A stretch of 64,000 bases of DNA from Punctularia strigosozonata HHB-11173 SS5 (Eukaryota > Basidiomycota > Agaricomycetes > Corticiales > Punctulariaceae), in assembly GCF_000264995.1 (NCBI RefSeq), contig NW_006767436.1, forward strand, positions 1,861,226-1,925,225. The letters run 5' to 3'. Shown here piece after piece: positions 23,743-35,112 of this stretch; the stretch's first letter is position 1, and each line of letters starts with the position of its first letter. The position numbers and the translations under genes were made by a program. The notes beneath the pieces were generated by a model. It saw only the letters and a program-made list of their open reading frames with translations, was not told where the DNA came from and searched no databases.

Positions 23743-25547
23743 ATGAAACTTGCCTCGTCGGGGCTTGCAAGGATTCCGCTTCGTGCAGGACAAAAGCTGC
23801 GCGAAACCCGTGCATCGTCTTCCCTTAGCTCGTTGTCGGAACGGCCGGTCTTTCCATGCGTGGACGCCCATGCCGCTCGGGAGTCTCGTCTGCGCGCCTC
23901 AGGCAGCCAGAAGCCTCCGGCTCCCACTACCAGTACGACATGGCACGATCATTGTCAAACGATTCCAAGAGCTTCTTCGAGCAAACAACAGCCTTCGTTT
24001 GCGTGCGTACACGCGCACACACATCGTGAACCTCGCATAGCTTCATCCCCCAAGCTCACCGTACCATCGCGGAGAGGCTCCGACCCGGAGTCTGGTCCGG
24101 AACCTCCTTACGCGCGCCCCAATCCGACGTCCTATCACATCTACCATCACGACGAACCTTTGCAGCTCACGTACTCTTCATCACTCCCATCCTTTGACCT
24201 TGCGTACGAGACCTGGGGCATCCTCTCACCCAACAAGGATAACGTCATACTTCTCCACACTGGCTTGAGCGCCTCCTCGCATGCAGCATCAACCTCTGTT
24301 AACTCCAGCCCGGGGTGGTGGGAGAAATTCATCGGACCTGGCCTTGCGTTGGACACAGACCGCTTCTTTGTCATCTGTTGCAACGTTCTTGGAGGGTGCT
24401 ACGGATCAACAGGGCCATCATCAATAGACCCTACGTCGAGATCGGGCGAGCCGTACGCAACGCGGTTCCCGATTTTGTCTATCTTCGACATGGTCCGAGC
24501 ACAGTTCTGTCTGCTAGACTTTTTAGGAGTTGATAAGCTATACGCAAGCGTTGGAAGTAGTATGGGTGGCATGCAGAGTCTGGCCGCGGGTTGGCTGTAT
24601 CCTGAGCGCGTAGGGAAGATCGTCAGCATCAGCGGCACGGCCCGCAGTAGTCCAGGGAGCATTGCAATGCGTTATGCGCAGCGAAGCGGTCAGTATGGCG
24701 CTCCACATGGTTTGGTTGACTCGAGCTGATACCATTCAGTGCTCATGGCGGATCCGAATTGGAATAACGGCTTTTACTATGACAAACTTCCTCCCCACAC
24801 GGGTATGAAACTAGCGCGTCGTGAGTGGGACGTCATTTTGAGCGGAGATGGCACTCACTCAATTTTCCCTAGAAATCGCTACGATCACCTACCGTTCAGG
24901 TCCAGAGTGGGACTTGCGGTTCGGTCGAAAGCTAAGACCGCTACCAGTGAAAGCGAACGAACCATCTGAGGTTTCCCGGATACGCAAGCCGGCCCTTTGT
25001 CCCGATTTCCTCATAGAGACATACTTGGACCACCAGGTTCGTAACCTGCATCCTTCCCGACGGTCATCTAGCTCACTTCCCCACGTAACAGGGCGAAGAA
25101 TTCTGCCTCAAGTATGATGCAAATTCGCTGATCTATATCTCCAAAGCAATGGACCTCTTCGACCTTACGGCATCTTCTCTGCAATCGCTTAACATGCATC
25201 TTAAACCGGCTCCGACGTCTGACGCAGCTTCCTCATCTCTTGCCTTCCCCAGTAAACCACCTCATCGTACCTCTCATTCCAAGTCGCATCCTCCGCCTCC
25301 GAATCCTCCGCCTTACCTGTCCGACCTTGCACAAGGCCTCGCGCCACTCGCGCATACCCCCACCCTGATTCTAGGCGTGCAGAGCGACATCTTGTTCCCG
25401 GTCGAGCAACAGCGGGAGATGGCGGATGCCCTGAGGCTGGCGGGCAACCAGCGGGTGAGCTATTATGAGCTCGGCGGGGTATGGGGGCACGACACGTTCT
25501 TGCTCGACGTGCAGAACGTTGGAGGGGCAGTGAGGGGCTTTTTGTAG
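23743..25547 (+). CDS. cys2: Serine O-acyltransferase of the Cys2/CysA type (MetX-like alpha/beta hydrolase)
   Basis: Homoserine-acetyltransferase-like fold; fungal Cys2/CysA members acylate serine for cysteine synthesis, probably in mitochondria. Exons 23743-24688, 24740-24820, 24873-25036 and 25092-25547 give about 548 residues. The N-terminal Arg/Ser/Ala-rich stretch looks like a mitochondrial targeting sequence. Then [53 protein letters not shown] and [17 protein letters not shown]. The nucleophile elbow is GSSMGGMQ (Ser about 273), the catalytic Asp is in VQSDILFP and the His in [27 protein letters not shown] and [13 protein letters not shown] also fit. A low-complexity insert precedes the final Asp/His part. 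A motif near residue 40 ([14 protein letters not shown]) has an imperfect echo near residue 90 ([14 protein letters not shown]). Serine rather than homoserine specificity is inferred. Confidence 0.85.
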
Positions 25548-25643
25548 GGATTTCTGTATGCCCGAGTGCAAGATTTGACACCGAAACATTCAACTCATTG
25601 GATCATTAACGCAAGCATGCAATGTACACATGCGGAAACCGTG

Positions 25644-26818
25644 CTAACGCGACACAAGGCCGTCTACGGTCGCCGTATTCGCAGAACTGGGCAAGCGCCG
25701 GAGGCCGAGGCCTACATTCGTTCGTCGAGGTGTAGGTGTAGTCACACCAGCCATGGACGACGGAGGGCCTGGACTCGATCCCCGCCGTGGCGGCGGGCTG
25801 AGCATGAACCGCGAATCGCCTACGTCGTCGATTGACGTGCGCCCGCCGTATGCATGCGGACTAGTTGATCGCAGTATCGGGCTCGAGGGCTGATTGTTGA
25901 GCGCGTGGATGTTCAAGCTGCTGAAGCTCGAGGATCGGGTCGGGGTGGTCGGCATCGGGCTGTGCGGCGCGATGATACCGTCGCTCCCCGAGGGGCGGAG
26001 CTTGAGGAGAGATTTGAAGAGCGATCCTCGCGGACGAGTGTGTACGGGGGTGGAGGGTGAGGAGGGGGCCGCTCCGCCTGTTAGCGGGCAGAATGAGTTT
26101 TTAGGTCGCAGGAGCGGACGAGACGGACTAACCTGACTGTGTTGGCAGCGCGTTGTCGTTTGCACTGAGGCTCAAGAACAGGAAGAGCGGCGCGAGCCAA
26201 ACGCATATCCCGAAGAACGTCGCAATGTCCGCAAACCCTGGTACGGATTTTGAGCCGACGGAAGTCCTGCCGTGCCGTCTGTGTCTTGCGTCTTGCGTGA
26301 TACGAGCGAAGTAGAAGAACCACAGGAAGTGGTCTGCTACCACGAGCACGCAAGAGGCGAGGAAGGATGGGGAGGAGAGCGAAATGAGAGGCCAGGTCGA
26401 AGAGAAATTTTGTAGATAGACGACATGGCAGGCGACGGAGAAGAGTGTCTGGGGTAACGGCAAGGAGTCAGAGACGTAAAGGAGAACATGGAGAAGTATA
26501 ATGATCTGGGGGAAGGTGATCACAGAGGAATCAGACGAAGTGCATGAGGGGCGCGTTGTAGCACTCACATAAATCCCCCGCTTTCCCACAGTCTTCGCTG
26601 TCCTGGTATGTTCTTCTATTAGTTCGGATACCCAGAGAAGGCCGCTAGCTGCTCCGTATGAGTAATGTGAAACAGCGAAGGTTGGAGTACCCACCCAGCG
26701 AAAGCACTACAAAGCAGAATGCGAGGATCGCGGCAGCATAGCTAACAGATGCCTTCAGTATGGTATGAGCAGGAAGGTAAATTAGACGAACTTGCCTCAA
26801 AGAGTGTAGGAGAGACAT
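25644..26818 (-). CDS. SVP26: Svp26/TEX261 family ER-Golgi membrane protein with long cytosolic tail
   Basis: Svp26 helps load certain type II membrane glycosyltransferases into COPII vesicles (yeast knowledge). Exons: 26818-26792, 26752-26695, 26648-26569, 26505-26133 and 26077-25644, about 323 residues. SYAAAILAFCFVVLSLASGL, WVSELIEEHTRTAKTVGKRG, IYIIILLHVLLYVSDSLPLP, QNFSSTWPLISLSSPSFLAS, DHFLWFFYFARITQDA and FADIATFFGICVWLAPLFLF match the family, with about five membrane segments. The family core ends at LSANDNALP; a gttagt donor and ctaacag acceptor then add about 144 Ser/Pro/Arg-rich residues (SLFKSLLKLRPSG, repeated TPTPRR). If that intron is retained the protein stops two residues after the donor. 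The 39-nt first intron and its exon are the least certain parts. Confidence 0.88.
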
Positions 26819-27180
26819 AGCCGCCAGCAGCCCAGTGCCCGTTCCTCTCAAGTGATCGCCAAACACAGCCACTCATTCGTTTCGGTCGTGCCGCTGTCGT
26901 GCGTCGCCGCCGCCACGCCTGCAGGCCTCAGGGCGAGTTGTCCAGGCTGGCGGCGACGTTCAAAGCCATCGTATTCGGCGTCGTGTACTACATTTAACCG
27001 AGCATACATGATGGCGTTGATTCGTTGTAAGGAGATGTGTCTTGCTGTTCGACCACGTACCACGCACCGACCGTGGGAATGTTGATGAGAAACGGTGATC
27101 GACTGGTTTCGAAAGATGTTTGCGGCCACCCAAGACGACGAGTGGACGAAGGGAGTGGTCTGCAAGTCCATTGAGCGACA
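26819..27180. other. Divergent promoter region, no gene seen
   Basis: 362 bp between the starts of the Svp26 gene (minus) and the disordered-protein gene (plus). Open frames here overlap both strands but show no recognisable family. Confidence 0.5.
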
Positions 27181-30100
27181 ATGGCAGCGACGACAGAGGA
27201 TTTGCCAGGCGCCTCCGCATCAACGAGCACGGCGTCCGTCGTGGCCTCCACGCGATCTCGTTCCCAATTCAGTCGGTCGCCTTCCGTCCACTCGCACCTG
27301 GCCGTGCGGTCACCATCTGCGTCCGGGCCTCGCGCAAGGGGCATCTTCAAGCAGCTCTCCCAAGAGGTACGCCCGGTCTCCGTTACGCCGCGTGTTCAGC
27401 GCGCGGCCTCGTGCATCTGTTACCCTGCTCACACGTGCTCTGATTTCCCCCGTCGCGTCCGTTGCATCCCGCTCCTCCAGCTCCCGTCCCTCATCCACAC
27501 TCGCTCGATACAACGGGCGACACCGCAAACACCCACCGAGGAATCTCTGCTACCGGTGGGTGACATACGCACGATACCCGAACCGAACACTGACGTCTGC
27601 GTGGCTATGACGATCAGGCTGGGTCCTCTCCGGAAGAAAGTGTGTTTTCGTCAGAGTATGCATCAGAGCGGCCATCGACCCATGAGGACATGGACGTCGG
27701 AGACTCCGCCATCGAGATGGTCGACCAGCCCAAGTCGTCGTCCGCATCCAAGGCAAGTCGTCCGCTTCCCCCAGCAGGTCCTGCGACGGGCCTCACGCGT
27801 GGCTCTCGCGTGTTCCAGTTCTACGGTTCTCTGCGCGCCCGCCTCCGAAGTCGCTCGCCGTCCGCATCGGCCCAGCAGCGCAACGTGCTCAAGCGTCGCT
27901 CCCGCTCAGCGGAGGTCGAACCAGCCTCCCAGCGCGCCGCGTCGCACGCTCGAAATCCAAGTTACGGAGAGGTTGAAGACCGGCTTTCGCGCGTTGACGA
28001 CGGGGACCTGCGCCCTAGACTCAGCACCATCCCGTCATCCCGCGCCTCTGAATCCATCGCTGAGCGCCGAGAATCCCGGCCCATTACGCGCTCACCTTCG
28101 CGCCCGCTTTCCAATACGAATGATGCTCACGATCAGCGGCATTCTCAGATAACGGCGGAAGTGTCTGTTCTCCAGCCCGCAGCCCAGGCTGGCCCCTCTA
28201 CGGAACGACCCCATACCCCTATACAGCAACCTGTGGCCAAGTCAAAGCGCCGTAGTTTCTTTGGTTTGCTCGCAAGCCCGCGCAGAGCTTCGTTCCGTTC
28301 ACCTTCCCGCCCCACCTCCCCCATCTCTCCCCGCATGACACGCCATCACGACAGAGAGTACACTTCAGCGCCTTCATCACGACCTTCCGTGGATCTCACG
28401 ACTGCCCCTTCAGCGGCTATATCTCCACCGCCGTCTTCCTCTGACCCTAATCTGCACGCATCTAACCACGACCGAACCCCGCGCCCAAGCCGTCGTACGA
28501 AACTCGCACACACGAAACTCGATTTCTGGTTCCATCCCCGATTCTTCTCGTCGTCCAACTCGAATGCCGAGTCCTCCAACACCACCGCACGGCGCGGCCC
28601 GCGCTTTGCTATGGGCGGCGCATCTTTCTTGATGGCAACCGCAGGCTCAGTGCAGCGCCCTACGCCCTCTCCCGCAGCTCCTGAAACCAGCGCCTCTGAG
28701 ATGCCGGACTCTGGCGCGTCCGAGGCGTACACTGACTTCGATGAAAGTCCGGGATTGGAAGCAGAGGAGACCTTCGCCGATGCGGATGTTTATCTTGAGC
28801 ACAGCTCTAGTACCCATGCTTCCTCGCCCAGTGCAAATAGGAAGGTGACTATCATGCCACAACGCACCTCGCCGCTATCGCCAATGGCGGAATCCAGCGC
28901 AAATATACCTGGCATTAATCTTGTTCTCCCGACACCGCCCCGTGATAGACACATGATCGCAACTCAGGATACGCGGAGAAATCATAGTGTCACGCAAAGG
29001 ACCAGCGTATTGAACCCAGGAGCCCCACCTAGCAGAGGCTTAGTGGATAGCCAACATCACCCGAGCAAGGAAACACCTGCCCCTCTTGGGCGTGGGTTTT
29101 TTGATAGTCATCGCCCTCCGCGATCATCGCAGGCACCCAGAGAGCGTGTGGGGAAGGACAAGGAACGAAAGCTCAGTCCCAGCCGAGTAGGATCCCCGGT
29201 CATGATGTCAAGCACGGTTTCGGTGAACAATCATGGGGAGAGAAACCTCAAGCGAAGCAGCAGCCACAGTCGTGGACCGGGTGAAGACAGAAATGCGAGC
29301 TATGCGCACCTGCCCCCTGGCACTCGCACACGCACTATCCTTCACGTCGGAGGCAACGACCATCGCGCAGCAGTTGTTGTGCCTACTTCTCCGAGTGTCC
29401 ATCGCAAGCACAGCAGCTTCGACTTCGAACGGAGCGGCGGCGGGCGCAAGGTCGTCTTCCAGGAGCATAGCGAAGGAGAACCCAGCGAGAGCGGCCATGC
29501 AGTCGGCGTTGTCCGAGCCGGTGTCAAGGACAAGGCATCGTCCACCGTTCATTCTCGGAAAAGCGAAGGCGTCCCGCGTACTTCCAAGCAGCAGGCGCTT
29601 TTGCGTAGCAACAGCGATCGAATATCACCCAACGCAAGAGAACGCGCGGTCTCCCCCAATAGTACCGCTGACCAAAGCCGGGCACAATCCTCGAGTTGGG
29701 GTCGTTCCTCGTCGAAGACTCGTGGCCCTTTGCTGCTCCCTGCATTTTCCTTTGAACCGGCGGCACCCGCCGTATCTGGACCTAAGCCTCTGAGTAGTCG
29801 CAAGGGCCCCGCGGATGTAGCTGCAAGTAAAAAGGCCAAGGTCGCCTCAATCGAAGAGGAGGAGCCCGAAGGCGCAGGCAGCAAGCGCCGCGCGAAGGGA
29901 AGAAGTTTGGACCTCCCACTGGGCTTAGCGTGGGCGCCGTCGCGGATGCGCGAAAGCACTATTATGCCTCTCGGGATCGGCGTGGGCCGGCGATGGAAAG
30001 GTGGTGAAGTGGATAACCGCGTGGAGGATAATCGAACGGATGAACTGGAGGATGAGTCTTCTTCCGCGATGCCCCACCTGTCCTCGAACACCAGCCGTCG

Positions 30101-30311
30101 CTATGTCCAACGATCGCCTGCTCCGCCCTCATCGTCCAATCCACGTACCGCAGCTGCTGGACGGAAAGTCGACCTGCCGCTGTCGCTGTCGTGGGCGCCG
30201 AATAAAGTACGAGAAGAGGCAATGCTCCCAATTGGTGTTGGCCGAACCCGTTGGAACTCAACTGCACCTGCAAAAACAGGCGTCGACGAGCAAGGAAGAA
30301 GGCTACATTAA
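27181..30311 (+). CDS. Uncharacterised long disordered Ser/Arg/Pro-rich protein with twin C-terminal motif
   Basis: Exons 27181-27366, 27481-27555 and 27618-30311 give about 984 residues. Introns were inferred from frame and splice signals (gtacgc/ctccag and gtgggt/gatcag); the first is a multiple of three, so its retention would add 38 residues. The protein is nearly all low complexity: Ser, Arg and Pro, many SP and RxxS sites, short basic patches (KSKRRSFFGLLASPRRASFR). At the C-terminus two similar segments occur: SLDLPLGLAWAPSRMRE..MPLGIGVGRRW (about 29900-30000) and KVDLPLSLSWAPNKVREE..LPIGVGRTRW (about 30160-30257). I do not recognise the family. The repeated WAP-centred segment is the only part that looks conserved and may be a binding motif (inference). 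No signal peptide or membrane segment. Confidence 0.7.
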
Positions 30312-30762
30312 CGTGTGCCGGTCCTGCCTCCGAGCAATACCTGTCTTATGTTTTGATGATGCTATGCTTATCTTTCTACACCATTCATCTTGATTGCTTC
30401 ACGTCACTGTGTTTATCTTCGGCTAATCTCTGTTCATGAGTTTATGTGGCATCTCTACCCTTTCATGCTTCATGTTCATGGTTCGCATTTATCTCTTCAA
30501 GTAACGATAGACACGTAGGATCATACCTGTAAGACCGCGGATGTTACAATAGTCTTCAATAACCTTATAATATTGTGCATTTTCTGGCGACCAGGTGCAA
30601 CAGACGAAGAATGTTTTGTGCCTTTGCCTTGAGGCCATGCGAATCATAGAGCATATACGACATGATTTGCGGTGAAGCGTATAGAGCGATGCAGCGACTC
30701 TCGCCTTGCGAGAGCATCCATGGGGCAGCCCCCTCCCCATCCGATGGAACATGTTAACGGCA
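30312..30762. other. Convergent 3' regions, no gene seen
   Basis: About 450 bp between two convergent stops. It is T-rich on the plus strand just after the 30311 stop and probably holds both 3' UTRs. Confidence 0.6.
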
Positions 30763-31216
30763 TTATGATGCTTCATTTGCGTCCCTCCGTGATTTCCGCT
30801 AAGGGTCGTTGTGAATGACGGTGATCGTTCGTCATCGTTCTAGAGACTCACCGAACCGATGAGAGCGAACTTGGCATTGCGGCGGAACTGCGAAGCCAAT
30901 TAGCCCAATCCGAGGAAACCGTCTGGATCCAAACCTTGGGATCAACCTGGGAGGAAAAGATTGAGCGGCGTTTATTCATAAGCAACGAAAAGTTTAACAC
31001 GTACGCCCTTCAGAGAACGCGTCTGGTGTGTCTTGGGCTTCTTGATGCCATTACGGTGGGCCTTCTTGTTCTGGTTGTGATTGGTATGGCTTCATCGCGA
31101 AACGTGCAGGAATTTCCAATGGAGTAGCGACCGCAACACCGCGCGAGTGCAAGACCTAAGTCAGAATGTGACACAGAACGCGAAAACACAGGAGCGTACT
31201 TCTTGGACTTAGCCAT
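30763..31216 (-). CDS. RPL29: 60S ribosomal protein eL29
   Basis: Small basic protein of the large ribosomal subunit. Five exons in transcript order: 31216-31200, 31089-31005, 30946-30935, 30887-30852 and 30798-30763, giving 61 residues (yeast has 59). MAKSK joins NHTNHNQNKKAHRNGIKKPK, then THQTRSLKG, then VDPK, FRRNAKFALIGS and RKSRRDANEAS. The third exon is only 12 nt and encodes VDPK, an invariant part of SLKGVDPKFRRN. Each junction is needed to keep this sequence. Donors are GT-type (gtacgc, gtacgt, gtttgg, gtgagt). With 186 coding nt in a 454-nt gene, introns exceed exons, which is usual for fungal ribosomal protein genes. Confidence 0.95.
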
Positions 31217-31755
31217 GGCTGGGTGATCGTTGCTTGAGGGACGGGACTGAGTCTAGGACGGCCAGCCGGATTAGGAAGGTTGTGGCTAACTGGGCAGTTT
31301 TTCCACGGCTGCGCCAAGGCGTAGAGCGCGCGATCCTCCTGGGCGAAACGCTCGTGTACTATCTTGAGTTCATTCTGAAGTCGATGACTCCCCGGGCTCT
31401 ACGCTGAATACGCAAATGCAATCTTGTTACATGAAGCACTAGAGTTGCGATTGAGAAGCTGTGTCGAACTGGCAACTGACGTCCGATATCCAGTTGCAAC
31501 CTGCAGCTATGTTTGTCTCCTTTCCGCCGGTATTCGCCGCCAATGCCGGCAGGTCCGCCCTAGACCGTCTACTCTGAGCATTTGGACGACTTCGATGGGA
31601 CTCTGGATGTTCTGAGATGGGCGAGACCGGGACCCTATGATCATCCAACGATAGATCGCGGAAACGCATTGCACGTCCTGTGGCTCCGGATTCGTCGGTG
31701 GAGTACGGATATAAAGTTGTTCAGCGATTCGTGGAGTGGTCCCTACTTCCTCACC
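31217..31755. other. Divergent promoter region of eL29 and flavohaemoglobin
   Basis: 539 bp between divergent starts. It contains a good TATA element near the flavohaemoglobin ATG (listed separately) and a tgacgtcc element at about 31477. No gene is apparent. Confidence 0.5.
31710..31716 (+). promoter_or_regulatory. TATA box of the flavohaemoglobin gene
   Basis: TATAAAG, 46 bp upstream of the predicted ATG at 31756. The short distance means a short 5' UTR. TATA-containing promoters are common in inducible fungal genes, which fits a nitrosative-stress gene (inference). Confidence 0.5.
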
Positions 31756-33166
31756 ATGAGTTCTCAATCCGTCTCCGATCTCCCGCATCCTGGACCTTTG
31801 ACCGAAGAGCAACGTAAAATTATCAGGAGCACCGCGGCCGTGCTGGCCCAACATGGCTCCACTATCACCCGTCACTTCTACATAACGATGCTTGACGAGA
31901 ATCCCGATCTAAAAAATGTCTTCAATAGCTCCAAGCAAATGGTATGTAGGGTTATGCTCAGTGTTCCCCATGAAATGCTAACGTGACATATAGAAAGGAC
32001 ATCAGGCGGATGCACTCGCTGCTGCTCTTTACGCATACTCGGTGAACATCGATGATCTTACTCCACTGCTACCAGCTGTCGAACGAATCTGTCACAAGCA
32101 CGCATCACTACGCATTACTCCGCAGCAGTACGCGATCGTGGGCAAATACCTAATGAGAGCGATCACCGATATCCTCGGTACGGATATTTTTGCGGGCGAA
32201 TTGTATACTGCGTGGGAAGTCGCCTACTGGCAGCTTGCACATCTGTGTATCAACCGCGAAGCCGAGCTTTATGAAGCCGCAGGTTGGGTGGGCTGGAAGG
32301 AGTTCACAGTATCCAAGCGCGTGCAAGAATCTCGTGATATTACGAGCTTCTACCTGACGCCAAAGGACGGTAAACCGCTGCCCCGATATCGTCCTGGGCA
32401 GTATACCGCCGTACAGAAGTACGTCAAGGAGCTCGGATTGTGGCAGGCGCGACAGTAAGCATCTGTTGATACCGATTCATGCCAGTTCTGCCTGATTCAT
32501 TTGCTGTGAAGATATTCAATTTCCGATGCGTATACTTCAGACCATTTCCGGATCAGCGTCAAGCGAGAAGCTGGACTACAAGCTACTGTTCCTGGTTCGG
32601 GGCAGGTCGACACTACCGATGTTGCCCATCCCGGGTGGATATCCAATTTGTTACACGATACCCTTCACGAAGGCGACGACATCACCGTTGCAGCGCCATT
32701 CGGAGACTTCTTCCTTGACGAGAAGTCCACTGCTCCCGTAGTTTTCCTCGCCGCCGGTGTAGGCCTCACTCCACTTCTCTCGATGCTGAACTCTATCTTC
32801 TCTGGACAACCATCTCCACCAGCTGGACCGATTTCCTGGATACAGGCATCTCGCTCGCGCGCGCACCATGCCTTCGAAGCACATGTTCGCTCTCTGGCTG
32901 CAGTCAATCCCCAGCAACTATCCATTGCATTCTTCTATTCACAACCCGAAGACACCGTTCACGAGACGGACCAGTATGTCGCTGGGCGGATGGACCTGAG
33001 GTCAATCAAAGCTGAACTCCTCCATATACAAAACTCAGACACCAACTACTACATATGCGGACCGGGTCAATTCATGACAGATATGACGAGGGAGCTGAAG
33101 AAAAAAGGAGTGCAATCAGCCAGGATACATGCAGAAGTATTCAGTGGCGGCGGATTCCCGCAGTAG
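31756..33166 (+). CDS. YHB1: Flavohaemoglobin (nitric oxide dioxygenase)
   Basis: Converts NO and O2 to nitrate with NAD(P)H, protecting against nitrosative stress. Exons 31756-31941, 31994-32454 and 32512-33166 give about 433 residues. The N-terminal globin domain has Tyr at B10 in RHFYITML (about residue 42), Gln at E7 in KGHQ (66) and the proximal His in ERICHKHASLR (98). A linker with WKEFTVSKRVQES leads to the FAD-binding part: YRPGQYTAV and, across the second intron, RQYSISDAY, then FRISVKREAGLQA. The NAD-binding part has VVFLAAGVGLTPLLSMLNSI and YYICGPGQFM. The C-terminus HAEVFSGGGF is typical. Everything needed for catalysis is present. PSF3 starts 146 bp downstream on the same strand. 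Confidence 0.97.
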
Positions 33167-33312
33167 AGTACGCAATACGATAGCTCTCGTATCGTATGAA
33201 AACACTGGGAGTTGCGTTACATGGAAACGCGAAATGTCACATCGCGTGTGGCGTGACACTTTCGTGTACACGTCTCTCTCTCTCTCGGTTCGAATATCTG
33301 AGTGCCAGTCCG

Positions 33313-34231
33313 ATGGAGGACGACTACTATTCAGTTGATGCTATTCTCGCCGAGAATCAGGTACATACAAATGGACGGGAACTGAACATATGTTCAAGCT
33401 TTCTAACTAGAAAATCCAATTGACTTTCAAAGTCGATGTCCCCGACATGGGGCATTTAGATGGAGGAAAAGAGCGTGACGTGCGTTCCAAAGCCTTCGTG
33501 AACGAGGAAAGAGAACGAACTGATGGTTCTGGTCCATTAGATAAAACCCTTAAGCAAGGTGTCCATCCCGCTCTGGCTCGCGTATATTCTCATCATGTCG
33601 TGCGTGCTATCACAGACCTTGAGACATTGATATTTCTTTACGTCATCGTCTATAGAGACTATGCCGACTTTTCAATACCGCCGCCATTTAGTTCGCGTGT
33701 CCGAAACGCTTTAAATGCTGAGCCCAAGAGCGTAAAGCTTTCCGGCCTCGTGGGACAGGGAGGTTTGTGGTACGGGTTTGGCAAGATGGTGATGCGATTG
33801 TAAGCCTCGAAGGTTTCTTTCCCGTTGAGCGCCGGATCACGCGCTGTTTGGCTCGCCGTAGGCTAGACGAGCCGTCCGCGGATGAGATGTCGACGATACT
33901 GACCAAGGTTAAACGATGTGTTCAGTCAGCTCTTCGTACCAACGCTGATCGGTGTATACAACATAGACATTCAAGGATCGGCTCATAGAAGTCATCGATC
34001 AGGCCCAGCATTTTGGTGCATTGGGCACAGGGAGTGTGGGCGGCGGCGGCGATCTGACTCAATCGTTCAGGGAAGGGCTGGACGGGACCGAGCGAGAACG
34101 TCAGCAACCTTGCTTTCCGTTACACCAGTTCGCTCATGGCTGTCGATATTGCTACAGTATTCGCCCTCGCTCAGCAGAGTGCAAAGAACGCGAAGCGGTG
34201 GTATGAAACAACAGATCGAGCGAGGAAATAG
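33313..34231 (+). CDS. PSF3: GINS complex subunit Psf3
   Basis: Subunit of the GINS complex in the CMG replicative helicase. Seven exons: 33313-33360, 33411-33479, 33541-33596, 33656-33799, 33862-33907, 33967-34099 and 34158-34231, giving 189 residues, the usual family length. MEDDYYSVDAILAENQ joins KIQLTFKVDVPDMGHLDGGK, then IKPLSKVSIPLWLAYILI, DYADFSIPPPFSSRVRNALN, KLSGLVGQGGLWYGFGK, LDEPSADEMSTILTK, FKDRLIEVIDQAQHFGALG and a C-terminal ERELFALAQQSAKNAKRWYE. The family match runs the full length. The junction at 33596/33656 (YILI|IDYADF) is one residue shorter than I expected and is the weakest splice point. Confidence 0.95.
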
Positions 34232-34451
34232 CACATTCGTACGCAAGCAACGTTGTTGAAGGGAAACAGCTTTATTGTGTGAAGCAGGTGGCGAGGCTTG
34301 TGAGTTACTCGTTATCATATCCGCTGCATGCCATGAGCATAGGGGACAGACCCGGGACTCGAGTCGGGTACACTCCCGTGGCGTGCTGTAAGGTCCGCTT
34401 GTGGGCCCGCATGAGAGGAGCCTATGGTCTGTCGCTGGTACCACATATCGT

Positions 34452-34963
34452 TCACGGTTTCCTATTTGCGCCCATGATCTCATCCATAGTTTCCTGCAAC
34501 ATGCGTATGTTGGACACGTTGACAAACGGCCACGGGCAGCGTACCTTGGACGTGACGTCTATACCCGCCGATTCGAGCTGAGCTAAGGCTGTTATGATTG
34601 CTTGACGAACCTCAGGGTCGCGGCCGATCTTGAACATTTGCATGGGGGACGGAGGCTTTCCCGCGTCGAAGCCAAAACCTATATAGCATCAACAAACAAT
34701 GCTTGATGGCCTCCTGGCTATTCGAATGAGTGCACACCCTTCTCCTTCATCAGCTCCAAGAGCTTGTTCACCGCGGCGATTGCTTCGGGATTGTCTGCTA
34801 TCTTTTTGTAGATGCTGGTGGTTCTGAACTGGGCAGCAGCCTCTGCTGCATTTCCTGGAAGATTCCTCACATATCGGACCTGGTTCAGAACCGTTCTGTG
34901 AGGCAGAGCGCGGGCAGTTGCACGCAACGGGGTCCAGCAACGGAAAACGGCGCCAGGTAGCAT
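34452..34963 (-). CDS. Small conserved protein with probable mitochondrial targeting sequence, function unknown
   Basis: Exons 34963-34738, 34678-34545 and 34493-34452 give 133 residues. The N-terminus (MLPGAVFRCWTPLRATARAL, then PHRTVLNQVRYVRN) is Arg/Ala-rich without acidic residues, as in a matrix presequence. The body has TSIYKKIADNPEAIAAVNKL, LELMKEKG and, over the first intron, GFGFDAGKPPSPMQMFKIGR, then DPEVRQAIITALAQLESAGI. Two helical units with DNPEAI and RDPEVRQA recall DP/STI1-type helical repeats, but this is only a resemblance. Splice signals are good (gtgtgc/atatag; gtacgc/ttgcag) and the frame is continuous, so I regard the gene as real. It is divergent from the Pol I subunit gene, with 149 bp between the starts. 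I do not know its function. Confidence 0.75.
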
Positions 34964-35112
34964 GACCAAGATGAATATTGCACAGCCACAGAGACGGATC
35001 CTCTTCGTCGCAAACTTTCTGGACCGGCAGGCTCTGTGAAGAGTCGGAGCCGCAGACCGAAGCAAAACGTTGGCTACACATCTGCGGACGATCCTGAACA
35101 AGCCTTGTGAAC

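Noticed and set aside
29208-30273. Several long antisense frames inside the disordered-protein gene
   Set aside because: They mirror the low-complexity coding sequence on the other strand and have no conserved features.
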